This document shows, one piece after another, positions 1 through 7,005 of a stretch of 17,371 nucleotides of DNA. The stretch is taken from NCBI GenBank assembly GCA_026396555.1, contig JAPLWO010000058.1, positions 1 to 17,371 on the forward strand. The letters run 5' to 3'. Each line of letters starts with the position of its first letter. Within the stretch, counting starts at the first letter, position 1. Below the pieces are notes generated by a model that saw nothing but the letters and a program-made list of their open reading frames with translations, was not told the DNA's origin and ran no database searches. The stretch is from Candidatus Magasanikiibacteriota bacterium. GTDB lineage: Bacteria > Patescibacteriota > Patescibacteriia > Magasanikbacterales > 2-02-FULL-50-9b. Both the position numbers and the translations under genes were made by a program.

Positions 1-729
1 TCTCAACCAGACACCGGCGAACAAGCACTCGAAATTTTGGAAACATTGGTTCGTTCAAATGCGATTGACGTCGTCGTGATCGATTCTGTTGCAGCGCTCG
101 TTCCAAAAGCTGAAATCGAAGGTGAGATGGGCGACTCACACATGGGCTTGCACGCACGTTTGATGTCGCAGGCGCTCCGAAAATTAACGGCGATCGTGGG
201 CAAGACAAAAACCATCGTTATTTTCATCAACCAAACACGTATGAAAATTGGCGTGGTGTTTGGCAATCCAGAAACCACGACGGGTGGTATGGCGCTGAAA
301 TTTTATTCGTCGATTCGCGTTGAAATTCGTCGCGCAGCTCAGATTAAACTCGGTGAAAAAATTATCGGTAACCGCGTTAAAATTAAAATCGTAAAAAATA
401 AAGTTGCTGCACCGTTCCGCACGACTGAATTCGACATCATGTACAACGAAGGTATTTCGTTGGCTGGCGACACGCTCGATACAGCGGTTGTGTACGGCGT
501 AATTAAAAAATCTGGAAACTCATACACGTTCCGCGAAGAAAAATTAGGTGTTGGTCGCGAAAATGCAAAAACATTTTTGAAATCACGCCCTGATTTATTA
601 AGTGCGGTTCGCGCTGAAGTTACCGAATTGGTAAAAGCGGGCGAAGCGACTGCAACTCCTGCAGCAAAAGACACGAGCGATGAAGATGCAGATGACGCAG
701 GCGGAGAATTGCCAGCGTTTGAGGGATAA
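1..729 (+). CDS. recA: Recombinase RecA, C-terminal part (5' truncated by window)
   Basis: RecA is the ATP-dependent strand-exchange filament protein of homologous recombination and the SOS response. The frame is open from base 1, so only the last 242 residues are present. Visible family marks are the Walker B strand (VVVIDSVAAL), the L1 DNA-binding loop (GEMGDSHMGLHAR), and the L2 region with NQTRMKIGVVFGNPETTTGG. The C-terminal domain follows, then an acidic tail rich in D and E, which in RecA modulates DNA access. The Walker A region lies to the left of the window. A strong hairpin terminator follows about 25 bases after the stop, so recA ends its transcription unit here. Identity is certain; the start is not visible. 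Confidence 0.97.
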   Translation, partial: SQPDTGEQALEILETLVRSNAIDVVVIDSVAALVPKAEIEGEMGDSHMGLHARLMSQALRKLTAIVGKTKTIVIFINQTRMKIGVVFGNPETTTGGMALKFYSSIRVEIRRAAQIKLGEKIIGNRVKIKIVKNKVAAPFRTTEFDIMYNEGISLAGDTLDTAVVYGVIKKSGNSYTFREEKLGVGRENAKTFLKSRPDLLSAVRAEVTELVKAGEATATPAAKDTSDEDADDAGGELPAFEG

Positions 730-754
730 TCTCAATTTTAGGCTAGCCGTAAAG

Positions 755-774
755 CCGCCCTCCGGGGCGGTTTT
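755..774 (+). terminator. Intrinsic terminator of recA
   Basis: A six-base GC stem CCGCCC/GGGCGG with loop TCCG is followed by TTTTAATTTT. It lies 25 bases after the recA stop and isolates recA from the next gene. Confidence 0.85.
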
Positions 775-811
775 AATTTTGGCTCAATTTACTTAAATAA
801 CGGCATTTATG

Positions 812-840
812 TTGACAAAAATGCCTAAATGTGCTATATT
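812..840 (+). promoter_or_regulatory. Sigma-70-type promoter of the 922-1482 gene
   Basis: A perfect -35 TTGACA (812-817) is separated by 17 bases from TATATT (835-840), predicting +1 near 847. An inverted repeat GGCATTT (802-808) and AAATGCC (819-825) brackets the -35 box. A second one, CTAAAT (825-830) and ATTTAG (838-843), overlaps the -10 box. Either could be an operator, though both are AT-rich enough to be chance. Confidence 0.82.
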
Positions 841-852
841 TAGACGTTCTAT

Positions 853-879
853 CATCGACCTCAGCCTATTGAGTCGATG
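853..879 (+). promoter_or_regulatory. Stem-loop near the 5' end of the 922 mRNA
   Basis: CATCGAC plus TCA (one bulged C) pairs with TGAGTCGATG around a six-base loop, giving about 10 base pairs starting some 6 nt after the predicted transcription start. Position and strength suggest a transcript-stabilising 5' structure. It does not cover the Shine-Dalgarno site at 911. Confidence 0.6.
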
Positions 880-921
880 CGCTGGAGCGCAAATTTCAGA
901 TTTCGGAAAAGGAGACTGTTC

Positions 922-1482
922 ATGAAAACTGTCCACAAACAAGCGATCATCACGGTCATTTCGATTATTGCGCTCATCCCAATCGTCGTGTTCATTGACT
1001 CAGTCTTTGAGTGGGGCTTCTTCAGCAGCGTACAATGCCCTGTCGGTATGTACTACCACAAGTTCTCCACGAACGGCCTGGTGCCGGAAAAGTTCGAGTA
1101 CTGCGTCAACGACAGGGCTGGAACAATCGAAGGTCCGTTCGAACTGAACGTCAAACTCTATAGCACGGACGATTACTTTCCGTTCGTCAACGTCCGGGGC
1201 ACGCTCACCCAAGGGAAGATCAACGGCAGCGTGATCATGACGCGAGACAAAGAAGTCCTGTACTACTCGGACGGCCCCGAGTCTGGTCACAATTTCCCCT
1301 GGACCTACGAGAAGCGCGCCGAAGATGGCCGCGTGGTAAAATCCATCGTCTGCGACAGCTTGGCCTGCAGCTTTGGCGAAGGACAAAAAGCCCAACCGTG
1401 GGCGACAACGAGGCCGCCCTTCGAAATCAAAAAGATCAAGGAGACGATCGAAGCGAACTACCCGATTGCAGACCGCGAGTGA
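922..1482 (+). CDS. Membrane-anchored protein of unknown function
   Basis: A 186-residue protein I do not recognise. Residues about 8-25 form one hydrophobic segment after a short basic start (MKTVHKQ), so it is probably anchored in the membrane with the rest outside. Four cysteines (one just after the anchor, one about 20 residues on, two near residues 150-157) could form disulfides. The middle has short repeated strands with glycine and tyrosine (GPFELNVKLY, RGTLTQGKINGS) faintly like MORN-type repeats; I would not call the family. The start is ATG 922, chosen over an in-frame ATG at 877 because GGAG lies seven bases upstream and 877 falls inside the leader hairpin. It has its own promoter and terminator, and by eye is richer in C-ended codons than recA. 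Confidence 0.8.
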   Translation: MKTVHKQAIITVISIIALIPIVVFIDSVFEWGFFSSVQCPVGMYYHKFSTNGLVPEKFEYCVNDRAGTIEGPFELNVKLYSTDDYFPFVNVRGTLTQGKINGSVIMTRDKEVLYYSDGPESGHNFPWTYEKRAEDGRVVKSIVCDSLACSFGEGQKAQPWATTRPPFEIKKIKETIEANYPIADRE

Positions 1483-1505
1483 ATCGCGCTGCACCTGTTT
1501 CGAAC

Positions 1506-1552
1506 CCCGCCCGCCCACATCAACAACGATGTGCGGCTGGCGGGATTTTTTT
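1506..1552 (+). terminator. Intrinsic terminator after the 922-1482 gene
   Basis: CCCGCC pairs with GGCGGG, and after a small internal loop CACAT pairs with ATGTG. A run of seven T follows. It lies just after the stop at 1482. Confidence 0.85.
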
Positions 1553-1565
1553 ATTTTATGTCTCA

Positions 1566-1594
1566 TTGACACTTCTACCAATTTCCAGTACACT
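1566..1594 (+). promoter_or_regulatory. Promoter of the M16 peptidase gene
   Basis: TTGACA (1566-1571), a 17-base spacer and TACACT (1589-1594). The predicted +1 is at 1599-1601, the left foot of the next hairpin. Confidence 0.8.
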
Positions 1595-1598
1595 GCTC

Positions 1599-1621
1599 AG
1601 TTGCTGCACCCCGTAGCAACT
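1599..1621 (+). promoter_or_regulatory. 5'-terminal stem-loop of the M16 peptidase mRNA
   Basis: AGTTGCT (1599-1605) pairs perfectly with AGCAACT (1615-1621) around a nine-base loop. The stem starts at the predicted transcription start and ends five bases before the GGAGG ribosome-binding site. Confidence 0.65.
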
Positions 1622-1635
1622 CAATGGAGGACCTC

Positions 1636-2877
1636 ATGCATTCAGAACGTATTGATAGTTGGCCGTTGCCTGTTTTTCGCACCACGCTCCCCAACGGCTT
1701 TACCGTCATCACGATGGCTGATGATTCAGGCTTGGTCGATATGAAGCTCTGCATCGCGGCTGGCGCGGAACATGAAAAAACGCCAGGTACAGCACATCTG
1801 CTTGAACACTGTATCTCCACAGGCGAAACAGTGATCTACCCGGAAAGGCTTTCGGCTCTACTGGAACTCAATGCGAAATTTAACGCAACTACCTCGTGGC
1901 GAAGTACGATGTATGATCTCAGCAATCTGTTTCCAGATGAAATGCTCGAGGCGCTCAAGCAGCTCATGACGCTCGTGTACGATGATCCGTTCTCGCACAA
2001 AAAAATCGCGCGTGAAAAAAAGGCAGTCATTCAAGAAATCTCTGATCACACATCAGCGCAATCGATTGCACGGCAGCAATTTGAAACAACGCAGGTGTTG
2101 CATGTCAGCACACGTACTCAGCACAGCACTGTAATGGGTACAGCAGCAACCGTCGAGTCGATAGATGCGGCGACGCTCGAGCTATTTCGTACCACATGGT
2201 ACACAGCAAAGAATTCAGCGCTTATTGTTGTGGGGACGGTTCAGCATGAGCACGTTGTAGAACTCGCTCATGCCGCGACCCGTCAACTTGAAGCAGGAGA
2301 TCGTGTTCGTTTATTCAGCTTTGATACATTTACACCAGGAAGATTTACGTTCACACATCCACAGAACACACCGCAGCTGAACATTGTGACAACTCTACCA
2401 AGCGGTCACATGGTGCATCGCGGGGTCGCTGAAGCATTGTGCGCACCGGATGGCATTTTGACACACGTGCTCCGCATCGAACACGGAATCAATTACGGCG
2501 TGTCTATCGGATTTGACCCCTTTCCGTCAGATTACGCATATATCGATATTCGAAGTAAACAGAGCAATCTTGAGCGCGTTGAGACAACGGCACGAGAAAT
2601 CCTGAGAAGGCCGGAAATCTATCGTGCGACCGCGGAACGCACGCTCGCACACTTCAAGGCGGGCTACGCAAAAAACCTGCTTGCAAAGAAACAAACCGAC
2701 CGTTTTGCCCGCGTTCACTTAAAGGCAATATATCGCACCTGGATTCGAGACAGCTGGAAGACTATCGACGTCTCAACAGAATTGAAAGAGTTGACGATCG
2801 ACGCGCTGTTTACAGAAATGCATCGGCATCTGAATCCGGACAATCTTGCGTGGATCCAAATTCGCAGCTCAGACTGA
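1636..2877 (+). CDS. M16-family zinc metallopeptidase (pitrilysin/insulinase-like)
   Basis: A 413-residue peptidase of clan ME. The inverted zinc motif HLLEH is at about residues 54-58, and the third zinc ligand is the glutamate of IQEI at about residue 134, 75 residues later, which is normal M16B spacing. H54, H58 and E134 should bind zinc with E57 as general base, so the active site looks intact. The length fits a single M16 half (N-terminal catalytic plus C-terminal domain), which in this family usually pairs with a second subunit or homodimerises. No signal peptide is evident, so a cytoplasmic location is likely. The start is ATG 1636, five bases after GGAGG, rather than ATG 1624, which overlaps that site. 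The gene is monocistronic. The substrate is unknown. Confidence 0.9.
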   Translation: MHSERIDSWPLPVFRTTLPNGFTVITMADDSGLVDMKLCIAAGAEHEKTPGTAHLLEHCISTGETVIYPERLSALLELNAKFNATTSWRSTMYDLSNLFPDEMLEALKQLMTLVYDDPFSHKKIAREKKAVIQEISDHTSAQSIARQQFETTQVLHVSTRTQHSTVMGTAATVESIDAATLELFRTTWYTAKNSALIVVGTVQHEHVVELAHAATRQLEAGDRVRLFSFDTFTPGRFTFTHPQNTPQLNIVTTLPSGHMVHRGVAEALCAPDGILTHVLRIEHGINYGVSIGFDPFPSDYAYIDIRSKQSNLERVETTAREILRRPEIYRATAERTLAHFKAGYAKNLLAKKQTDRFARVHLKAIYRTWIRDSWKTIDVSTELKELTIDALFTEMHRHLNPDNLAWIQIRSSD

Positions 2878-2890
2878 AATCTCGTGAGAC

Positions 2891-2947
2891 AAAAAACCTG
2901 TCAGCTTGTAGTACAGAACTTCGTACTCGCTGGCAGGGATTTTTTTT
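2891..2947. terminator. Bidirectional terminator between the M16 gene and efp
   Basis: CCTG-CAGC and AGTAC on the left pair with GTACT and GCTG-CAGG on the right. Six A precede the stem and a T-rich run follows, so it can stop both the plus-strand peptidase transcript and the minus-strand efp transcript (stops at 2877 and 2963). Confidence 0.88.
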
Positions 2948-2962
2948 ATTTCATTTTTTGCC

Positions 2963-3529
2963 TTATGTATTGTCTCGTTCTACGTACAATCCTGTATCGG
3001 TATTAATGATCACGCGCTCACCTTCTTTGATAAAAATTGGCGCCATTGCTTTCAAACCATTTTCAAGAATGATTTCTTTTTGCACATTACCACTTGCGGT
3101 ATCACCTTTTACAGCTGGTGGAGCTTCAGTAACTTTGTAAGAAATTTTGCGTGGCAATTCAACCGCAACTGGCTGTTCGTTGTACATACACATGACAACT
3201 TCGAGGCCGTCCTTCAAATATTTTGCATCATCACCAATTGTGTCTGCATCGAGCTGAACTTGCTCGTATGTGTTGTTATCCATGAATGTGTAAAATGTGC
3301 CATCGTTATAAAGATACTGCATGTTGTTATATCCAACTTCAACAATATCAACAACTTCGTTGTCTTTTAAAGTTTCTTCAATCACTTTTGCAGTGGTCAA
3401 AGATTTCATTTTGCAACGTGTAAATGGTGTGCCCTTACCCGGAGAAATATGATTTGAAATCGTAACGACAAATAAATCGCCGTTGCGCTTGATAACTGAG
3501 CCTTTTTTAATTTCGGTAACTGATGCCAT
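2963..3529 (-). CDS. efp: Translation elongation factor P
   Basis: EF-P (188 residues, usual length) binds between the P and E sites and relieves stalling at polyproline. The N-terminal KOW-like domain carries the tip loop SPGKGTPF with Lys32 where Escherichia coli EF-P has the Lys34 modified by EpmA. OB domains II and III follow, with the familiar YLYNDG, FMDNNTYEQ and VKGDTA segments. Tip lysine plus a nearby EpmA-like gene (5183-6196) suggests a lysine-type modification. The start codon has no Shine-Dalgarno sequence; the leader is about 25 nt from a good promoter at 3561-3590. It is probably transcribed alone and ends at the shared terminator. Confidence 0.97.
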   Translation of the reverse strand: MASVTEIKKGSVIKRNGDLFVVTISNHISPGKGTPFTRCKMKSLTTAKVIEETLKDNEVVDIVEVGYNNMQYLYNDGTFYTFMDNNTYEQVQLDADTIGDDAKYLKDGLEVVMCMYNEQPVAVELPRKISYKVTEAPPAVKGDTASGNVQKEIILENGLKAMAPIFIKEGERVIINTDTGLYVERDNT

Positions 3530-3560
3530 AGAAAAAATCGATTCGTGTATTACGGCCGGA

Positions 3561-3590
3561 ATAATACCCTATTTTGGGGTATTTGGTCAA
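3561..3590 (-). promoter_or_regulatory. efp promoter with an overlapping inverted repeat
   Basis: Read on the minus strand: TTGACC, an 18-base spacer, then TATTAT, predicting +1 near 3554. The spacer and -10 box contain a perfect inverted repeat, AATACCC (3563-3569) and GGGTATT (3577-3583), with a 7-base centre. This is a candidate operator; no regulator can be named. Confidence 0.72.
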
Positions 3591-3601
3591 GGCAGGGCTA
3601 T

Positions 3602-5158
3602 TTATTTCTCAAACAATCGTTTCATCATTACAAATGGTCGGCCAAATTCCTTTTCAAGGCCGAGACGGTAAAAAAGTTGGCGAAAACGATAGCCGGTGTA
3701 CGACGATTCATCACGCGTCCCCGAAAAAATTTCGTCGAGTGTGATCGATCCGTCGGTTTTAACAACTTCGACATACGAAGCGCTGCGGCGCACTAATGCG
3801 CGAATTAAAAATTTTGCGAATCCAACAGGCGACCGGGCGCTTTCAGCAACTTCATTACTATCCAAACTGATAAACAAAGCTGTGCGCGGAACTAATTTTT
3901 TAAATGCACGACCCGCATAACCACCATACGATCCCATCACACCCCACGCAGCTTGATAGCCAACTTCTTTTTCGCGCGCTGCTGCCGCGTGCGCTGCAAG
4001 CTTTGGAAAATGTAAACGATCCAAGAAATCTTTCTCGTCACCAAATCTGAAAATCATAATATTATCGCGTTCTTCTCGCTCCGGTAAATTCGCCGCACCA
4101 ATCGTAAACACATCAAATTTTACATCCGACAATTCCGATGTAATTCGATCAACAAATTTTTCTTGCAGTCCAACGTTCGGCAAAAATGATGGCACAAAAA
4201 TTGCAACACGAATTTCACGCGCGATTTTTTGTTTGAAATATGCGATGGTTTTTTCCAAACCTTCACGCACTTCGATTTTCGGCTCCCATCCCAACAATTC
4301 TTTTGCGCGTGAAATATCTGGTTGGCGCTGCTTTGGATCGTCGCCCGGCACGTGAGATTTAAAAACAATTTCACTCGTCGTCCCAGTCATTTCTTTTACA
4401 ATTTCCGCAAAACCTTTAACCGTAAATTCATGCGGATTTCCAAGATTGATCGGACCAATAAATTTTTCCTGTGTCATCATCCGCATGATGCCGTCAATCA
4501 AATCATCAACGTATTGAAAACTGCGCGTGTATGAACCATCGCCATAAATCGTAATTGGTTTTTGTTGAAGCGCCTGTACAACAAAATTACTGACCACGCG
4601 TCCATCACCCACCGCCATGCGCGGACCGTATGTATTAAAAATTCGAATCACGCGAATATCAACGCCGCGCTCTCGATTAAAATCAAACGCCAATGTTTCT
4701 GCTGCGCGCTTCCCTTCGTCGTAACATGAGCGCACACCCGTACAATTCACATTTCCCCAATATGTTTCCGGCTGCGGACTTACGGTCGGATCGCCATACA
4801 CTTCCGACGTCGACGCCTGCATAATGCGTGCGCCATGCTCACGCGCAAGCTCCAACATATTTTTCATTCCGATCACGTTTGTCTCAAGTGTAAAAACAGG
4901 ATCATATTGATAATGAACTGGAGACGCAGGACATGCAAAATTAAAAATCCAATCTACATGTTCGCCGACATGCAGCGGTTCGATAATATTGTGTTCGATC
5001 AATTTAAAATTTTTGTTTGAAAATAAATGCGCGATGTTTTCTTCTGATCCAACAAAAAAATTATCGATGCACAAGACACGAAATCCATCATTCAATAATC
5101 GCTCGCACAAATGCGATCCAATAAATCCCGCGCCGCCCGTTACTAATGCTGTTTTCAT
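3602..5158 (-). CDS. UDP-glucuronate decarboxylase (UDP-xylose synthase)-like SDR fused to a GT-B-like half domain
   Basis: Residues 1-314 form an extended short-chain dehydrogenase of the UDP-xylose synthase group, which converts UDP-glucuronate to UDP-xylose with NAD. Marks are GGAGFIG (8-14), TSEVYGDP with Glu119, the YxxxK pair Tyr146/Lys150 in CYDEGKR, and RSFQYV near Arg212. Residues about 315-518 are a second domain starting RVAIFVPSFLPNVG, typical of the N-terminal Rossmann half of GT-B glycosyltransferases, but no donor-binding C-terminal half follows. The usual enzyme ends near residue 315, so this is a fusion or read-together pair. The start is 25 bases after the epmA stop, with an extended -10 close upstream and no Shine-Dalgarno. 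Likely role: nucleotide-sugar supply for surface polysaccharide. UDP-xylose is the best guess; a related epimerase activity is possible. Confidence 0.85.
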   Translation of the reverse strand: MKTALVTGGAGFIGSHLCERLLNDGFRVLCIDNFFVGSEENIAHLFSNKNFKLIEHNIIEPLHVGEHVDWIFNFACPASPVHYQYDPVFTLETNVIGMKNMLELAREHGARIMQASTSEVYGDPTVSPQPETYWGNVNCTGVRSCYDEGKRAAETLAFDFNRERGVDIRVIRIFNTYGPRMAVGDGRVVSNFVVQALQQKPITIYGDGSYTRSFQYVDDLIDGIMRMMTQEKFIGPINLGNPHEFTVKGFAEIVKEMTGTTSEIVFKSHVPGDDPKQRQPDISRAKELLGWEPKIEVREGLEKTIAYFKQKIAREIRVAIFVPSFLPNVGLQEKFVDRITSELSDVKFDVFTIGAANLPEREERDNIMIFRFGDEKDFLDRLHFPKLAAHAAAAREKEVGYQAAWGVMGSYGGYAGRAFKKLVPRTALFISLDSNEVAESARSPVGFAKFLIRALVRRSASYVEVVKTDGSITLDEIFSGTRDESSYTGYRFRQLFYRLGLEKEFGRPFVMMKRLFEK

Positions 5159-5173
5159 ATGATTCGTCGCAAA

Positions 5174-5182
5174 ATTATAGCA
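5174..5182 (-). promoter_or_regulatory. Extended -10 promoter candidate for the UXS fusion gene
   Basis: Minus-strand TGC-TATAAT sits directly after the epmA stop, predicting +1 near 5167 and a leader of about 9 nt. No good -35 is seen; the TGn extension could compensate. Confidence 0.55.
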
Positions 5183-6196
5183 TTATTCAGTAAACAAATC
5201 CCGCGCTGGCCAAAAAATTACTTCGTTGATATCACATTTGTCTTCAAGTAACATAATCACACGATCAACACCCACAGAAATTCCCGCGGCTGAAGGAATG
5301 TGCGAAAGTAATGACAAAAATTCTTCATCCAATTCGATACGTGGTTTACCAAGTGTTGCGCGTTCTTTTTGTTCTTCAATAAAGCGCGCGCGCTGCTCAA
5401 CTCCGTCCGTTAATTCCGAAAATGCATTTGCTAATTCAATTCCCGCAATATAACATTCGAAACGCTCCGCCACGCGTGGATCACTTTCTTTTTTTCGTGC
5501 GAGCGCTGCCATCGATGCTGGATATTCGGTCAAAAAGATCGGATATGGCAGCTCACGAAATTTCGGTTCGATCTCATTCAAGAAAATTTTATAAAACTCT
5601 CCTGGATCTTTTTCTGCTAATTCAATCGCGTCTTCGCGACCCGCAAACTTTTTAAAAGCATCATCCACGGTCAATCGCGCCCACGGTCTCTGTATGTTAA
5701 TGCTGACACCTTGGTATATGAGTTCTGTTGGATTTGCATGCTCGTGAACTGGATTGCTGGACCCTGCCAGTGAGCGAGTACGCAAATCCAACAGCCCGCA
5801 CAGCAAGGCCTCAATATCATCCATGAGATCGTGATACGTTGCACCGAGCCGGTACCATTCGATCATAGAAAATTCTGGATTGTGTGTTCCCCCAAAATCT
5901 TCGTTATTTCGAAATACATGACTTAGCTGAAAAATTTTCGCAAATTCAGGCGCTTCGCCGAGTGCTGCTTTTGCCAATAATTTTTTCATCGCGTATTCCG
6001 GACTCGTAATTAAATATCCTGGATATGCGCGACCAGCCGCATCCTCAACACTCGTTTCAAACGGATCCAAAAAAGGCTCCTGGCCTGGTTTTGCAACGAC
6101 GAGTGGTGTATCAACTTCTGTAAATCCCCATGACCAAAAAAGCTCGCGGATCGCGCGAATATATTTTGCTCGATTTTGCAGTGTTATCCAGTGCAT
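5183..6196 (-). CDS. epmA: EpmA-like EF-P lysine ligase (class II LysRS paralogue without anticodon-binding domain)
   Basis: A 337-residue catalytic core of class IIb lysyl-tRNA synthetase with no N-terminal OB (anticodon) domain, as in EpmA/PoxA/GenX, which attaches (R)-beta-lysine to EF-P. Motif 1 ends near Pro31, motif 2 is FRNNED (95-100) followed by HNPEFSMIEWY, and motif 3 is GVDRVIML (309-316). YPAS, DPRVAERFE and GIELANAFSELTD also match EpmA. Where LysRS has glycine and E. coli EpmA has Ala298 (GVALGVDR), this protein has Ser307 (GISVGVDR), which fits a non-alpha-lysine substrate; this is inference. The start is ATG 6196, where similarity begins, rather than 6217. efp lies one gene away. 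EpmB, which makes beta-lysine, is not in this window, so the natural substrate is open. Confidence 0.85.
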   Translation of the reverse strand: MHWITLQNRAKYIRAIRELFWSWGFTEVDTPLVVAKPGQEPFLDPFETSVEDAAGRAYPGYLITSPEYAMKKLLAKAALGEAPEFAKIFQLSHVFRNNEDFGGTHNPEFSMIEWYRLGATYHDLMDDIEALLCGLLDLRTRSLAGSSNPVHEHANPTELIYQGVSINIQRPWARLTVDDAFKKFAGREDAIELAEKDPGEFYKIFLNEIEPKFRELPYPIFLTEYPASMAALARKKESDPRVAERFECYIAGIELANAFSELTDGVEQRARFIEEQKERATLGKPRIELDEEFLSLLSHIPSAAGISVGVDRVIMLLEDKCDINEVIFWPARDLFTE

Positions 6197-6216
6197 AGAA
6201 ATGAAACAGTAACACA

Positions 6217-6244
6217 AAAGCGGAGCCTTTGCCAGCCCCGCTTT
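6217..6244 (-). terminator. Hairpin between rpsR and epmA
   Basis: AAAGCGG and CCGCTTT form a seven-base stem with partial further pairing (GC-rich centre). On the minus strand it ends in CTTTTGTGTT, a weak T-run, so it may only attenuate. A possible extended -10 (TGT-TACTGT, minus, 6206-6214) just after it could start a nearly leaderless epmA message. Confidence 0.6.
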
Positions 6245-6271
6245 GTTAATTGAAGAATTAATTCCGAAAAT

Positions 6272-6535
6272 TTACTCCGGGATGTAAGGAAGGAGTGAAA
6301 GTTCGCGTGAAACTTTAATCGCGCGAGCTACTTTGCGCTGATGGCCAGCACACAAACCTGTACGACGGCGAGGTGCAATCTTCATAAATGAAGAAATGAA
6401 CCGGCGAAGTGTCATGGTGTCGCGTGGAGAAACATCATTGATGTTCTGCACACAAAAATAACACATCTTGTCTTTTTGTGGTGTTGCAGGCTTCTGCTCC
6501 TTCTTATTATCTTTCTTATTATTTTTTTTCATCAT
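6272..6535 (-). CDS. rpsR: 30S ribosomal protein S18
   Basis: An 87-residue bS18. The conserved core is visible: RDTMTLRRFISSFMKIAPRR followed by TGLCAGHQRKVARAIKVSRELSLLPYI, the typical end. A lysine-rich N-terminal extension of about 22 residues precedes CYFC; the CYFC pair and CAGH could form a zinc-type site as in some bacterial S18 proteins. It starts 3 bases after the ssb stop (MM start, either Met possible), so it is translationally linked to ssb. A hairpin follows and rplI, the usual next gene, is absent. Confidence 0.97.
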   Translation of the reverse strand: MMKKNNKKDNKKEQKPATPQKDKMCYFCVQNINDVSPRDTMTLRRFISSFMKIAPRRRTGLCAGHQRKVARAIKVSRELSLLPYIPE

Positions 6536-6538
6536 ACC

Positions 6539-6988
6539 TTAAAATGGAATGTCTTCAATTTTGATTTCGTCGTCTGGATTGGTGATTGGAACTGCGATCG
6601 GCTCTTCTGCTGCACCGCCGTTATTCATTGCAGGGCGTGGTCCTGTCGAGCTACCAGCTCCAGGTCGGTCCAAAATGATCACGTTTTCTGCGATGATTTC
6701 TGTTCGACTTCGCTTTTGACCATCTTGCGATGTCCAATCACGTGTCTGTAAACGGCCTTCGACGTATGCCTTACGGCCTTTTGCTAAATACTGCGCACAA
6801 ATTTCTCCGAGCTTTCCCCAAACCACAATGTTGTGATATTCAGGCTTTTCAACTTTCTGACCCGTCGCATCTTTATATGCGTACGACGTTGCGATGCTGA
6901 ATGAACACACGGTCTGGCCATTTGGCGTTGTTCGTGATTCTGGATCACGAGTCAAGTTGCCGATAATCTGCGCACGATTTAAATTCAT
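6539..6988 (-). CDS. ssb: Single-stranded DNA-binding protein
   Basis: A 149-residue SSB with an N-terminal OB fold (MNLNRAQIIGNLTRDPE start; later WGKLGEICAQYLAKG and YVEGRLQTRDW) and a glycine/proline-rich linker. It ends in the acidic tip DDEIKIEDIPF, which recruits partner proteins. It coats single-stranded DNA in replication, repair and recombination. It lies in the conserved rpsF-ssb-rpsR order, 17 bases after rpsF. AAGGGG immediately upstream of the ATG is a poor-spacing Shine-Dalgarno. Confidence 0.97.
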   Translation of the reverse strand: MNLNRAQIIGNLTRDPESRTTPNGQTVCSFSIATSYAYKDATGQKVEKPEYHNIVVWGKLGEICAQYLAKGRKAYVEGRLQTRDWTSQDGQKRSRTEIIAENVIILDRPGAGSSTGPRPAMNNGGAAEEPIAVPITNPDDEIKIEDIPF

Positions 6989-7005
6989 ACCCCTTCTTTT
7001 ATGAA

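Noticed and set aside
1000..1593. 197-residue open frame antisense to the membrane-anchored unknown gene
   Set aside because: Its composition is a shadow of the GC-rich coding strand, it runs through the terminator at 1506-1552, and it has no promoter or ribosome-binding site; the plus-strand gene has all of these.
1862..1880. TACTGGAAC string as a possible DGR template repeat
   Set aside because: It is nine bases of the M16 peptidase coding sequence; flanking bases do not match the variable region, so it is a chance match. I saw no template repeat elsewhere in the window by eye.
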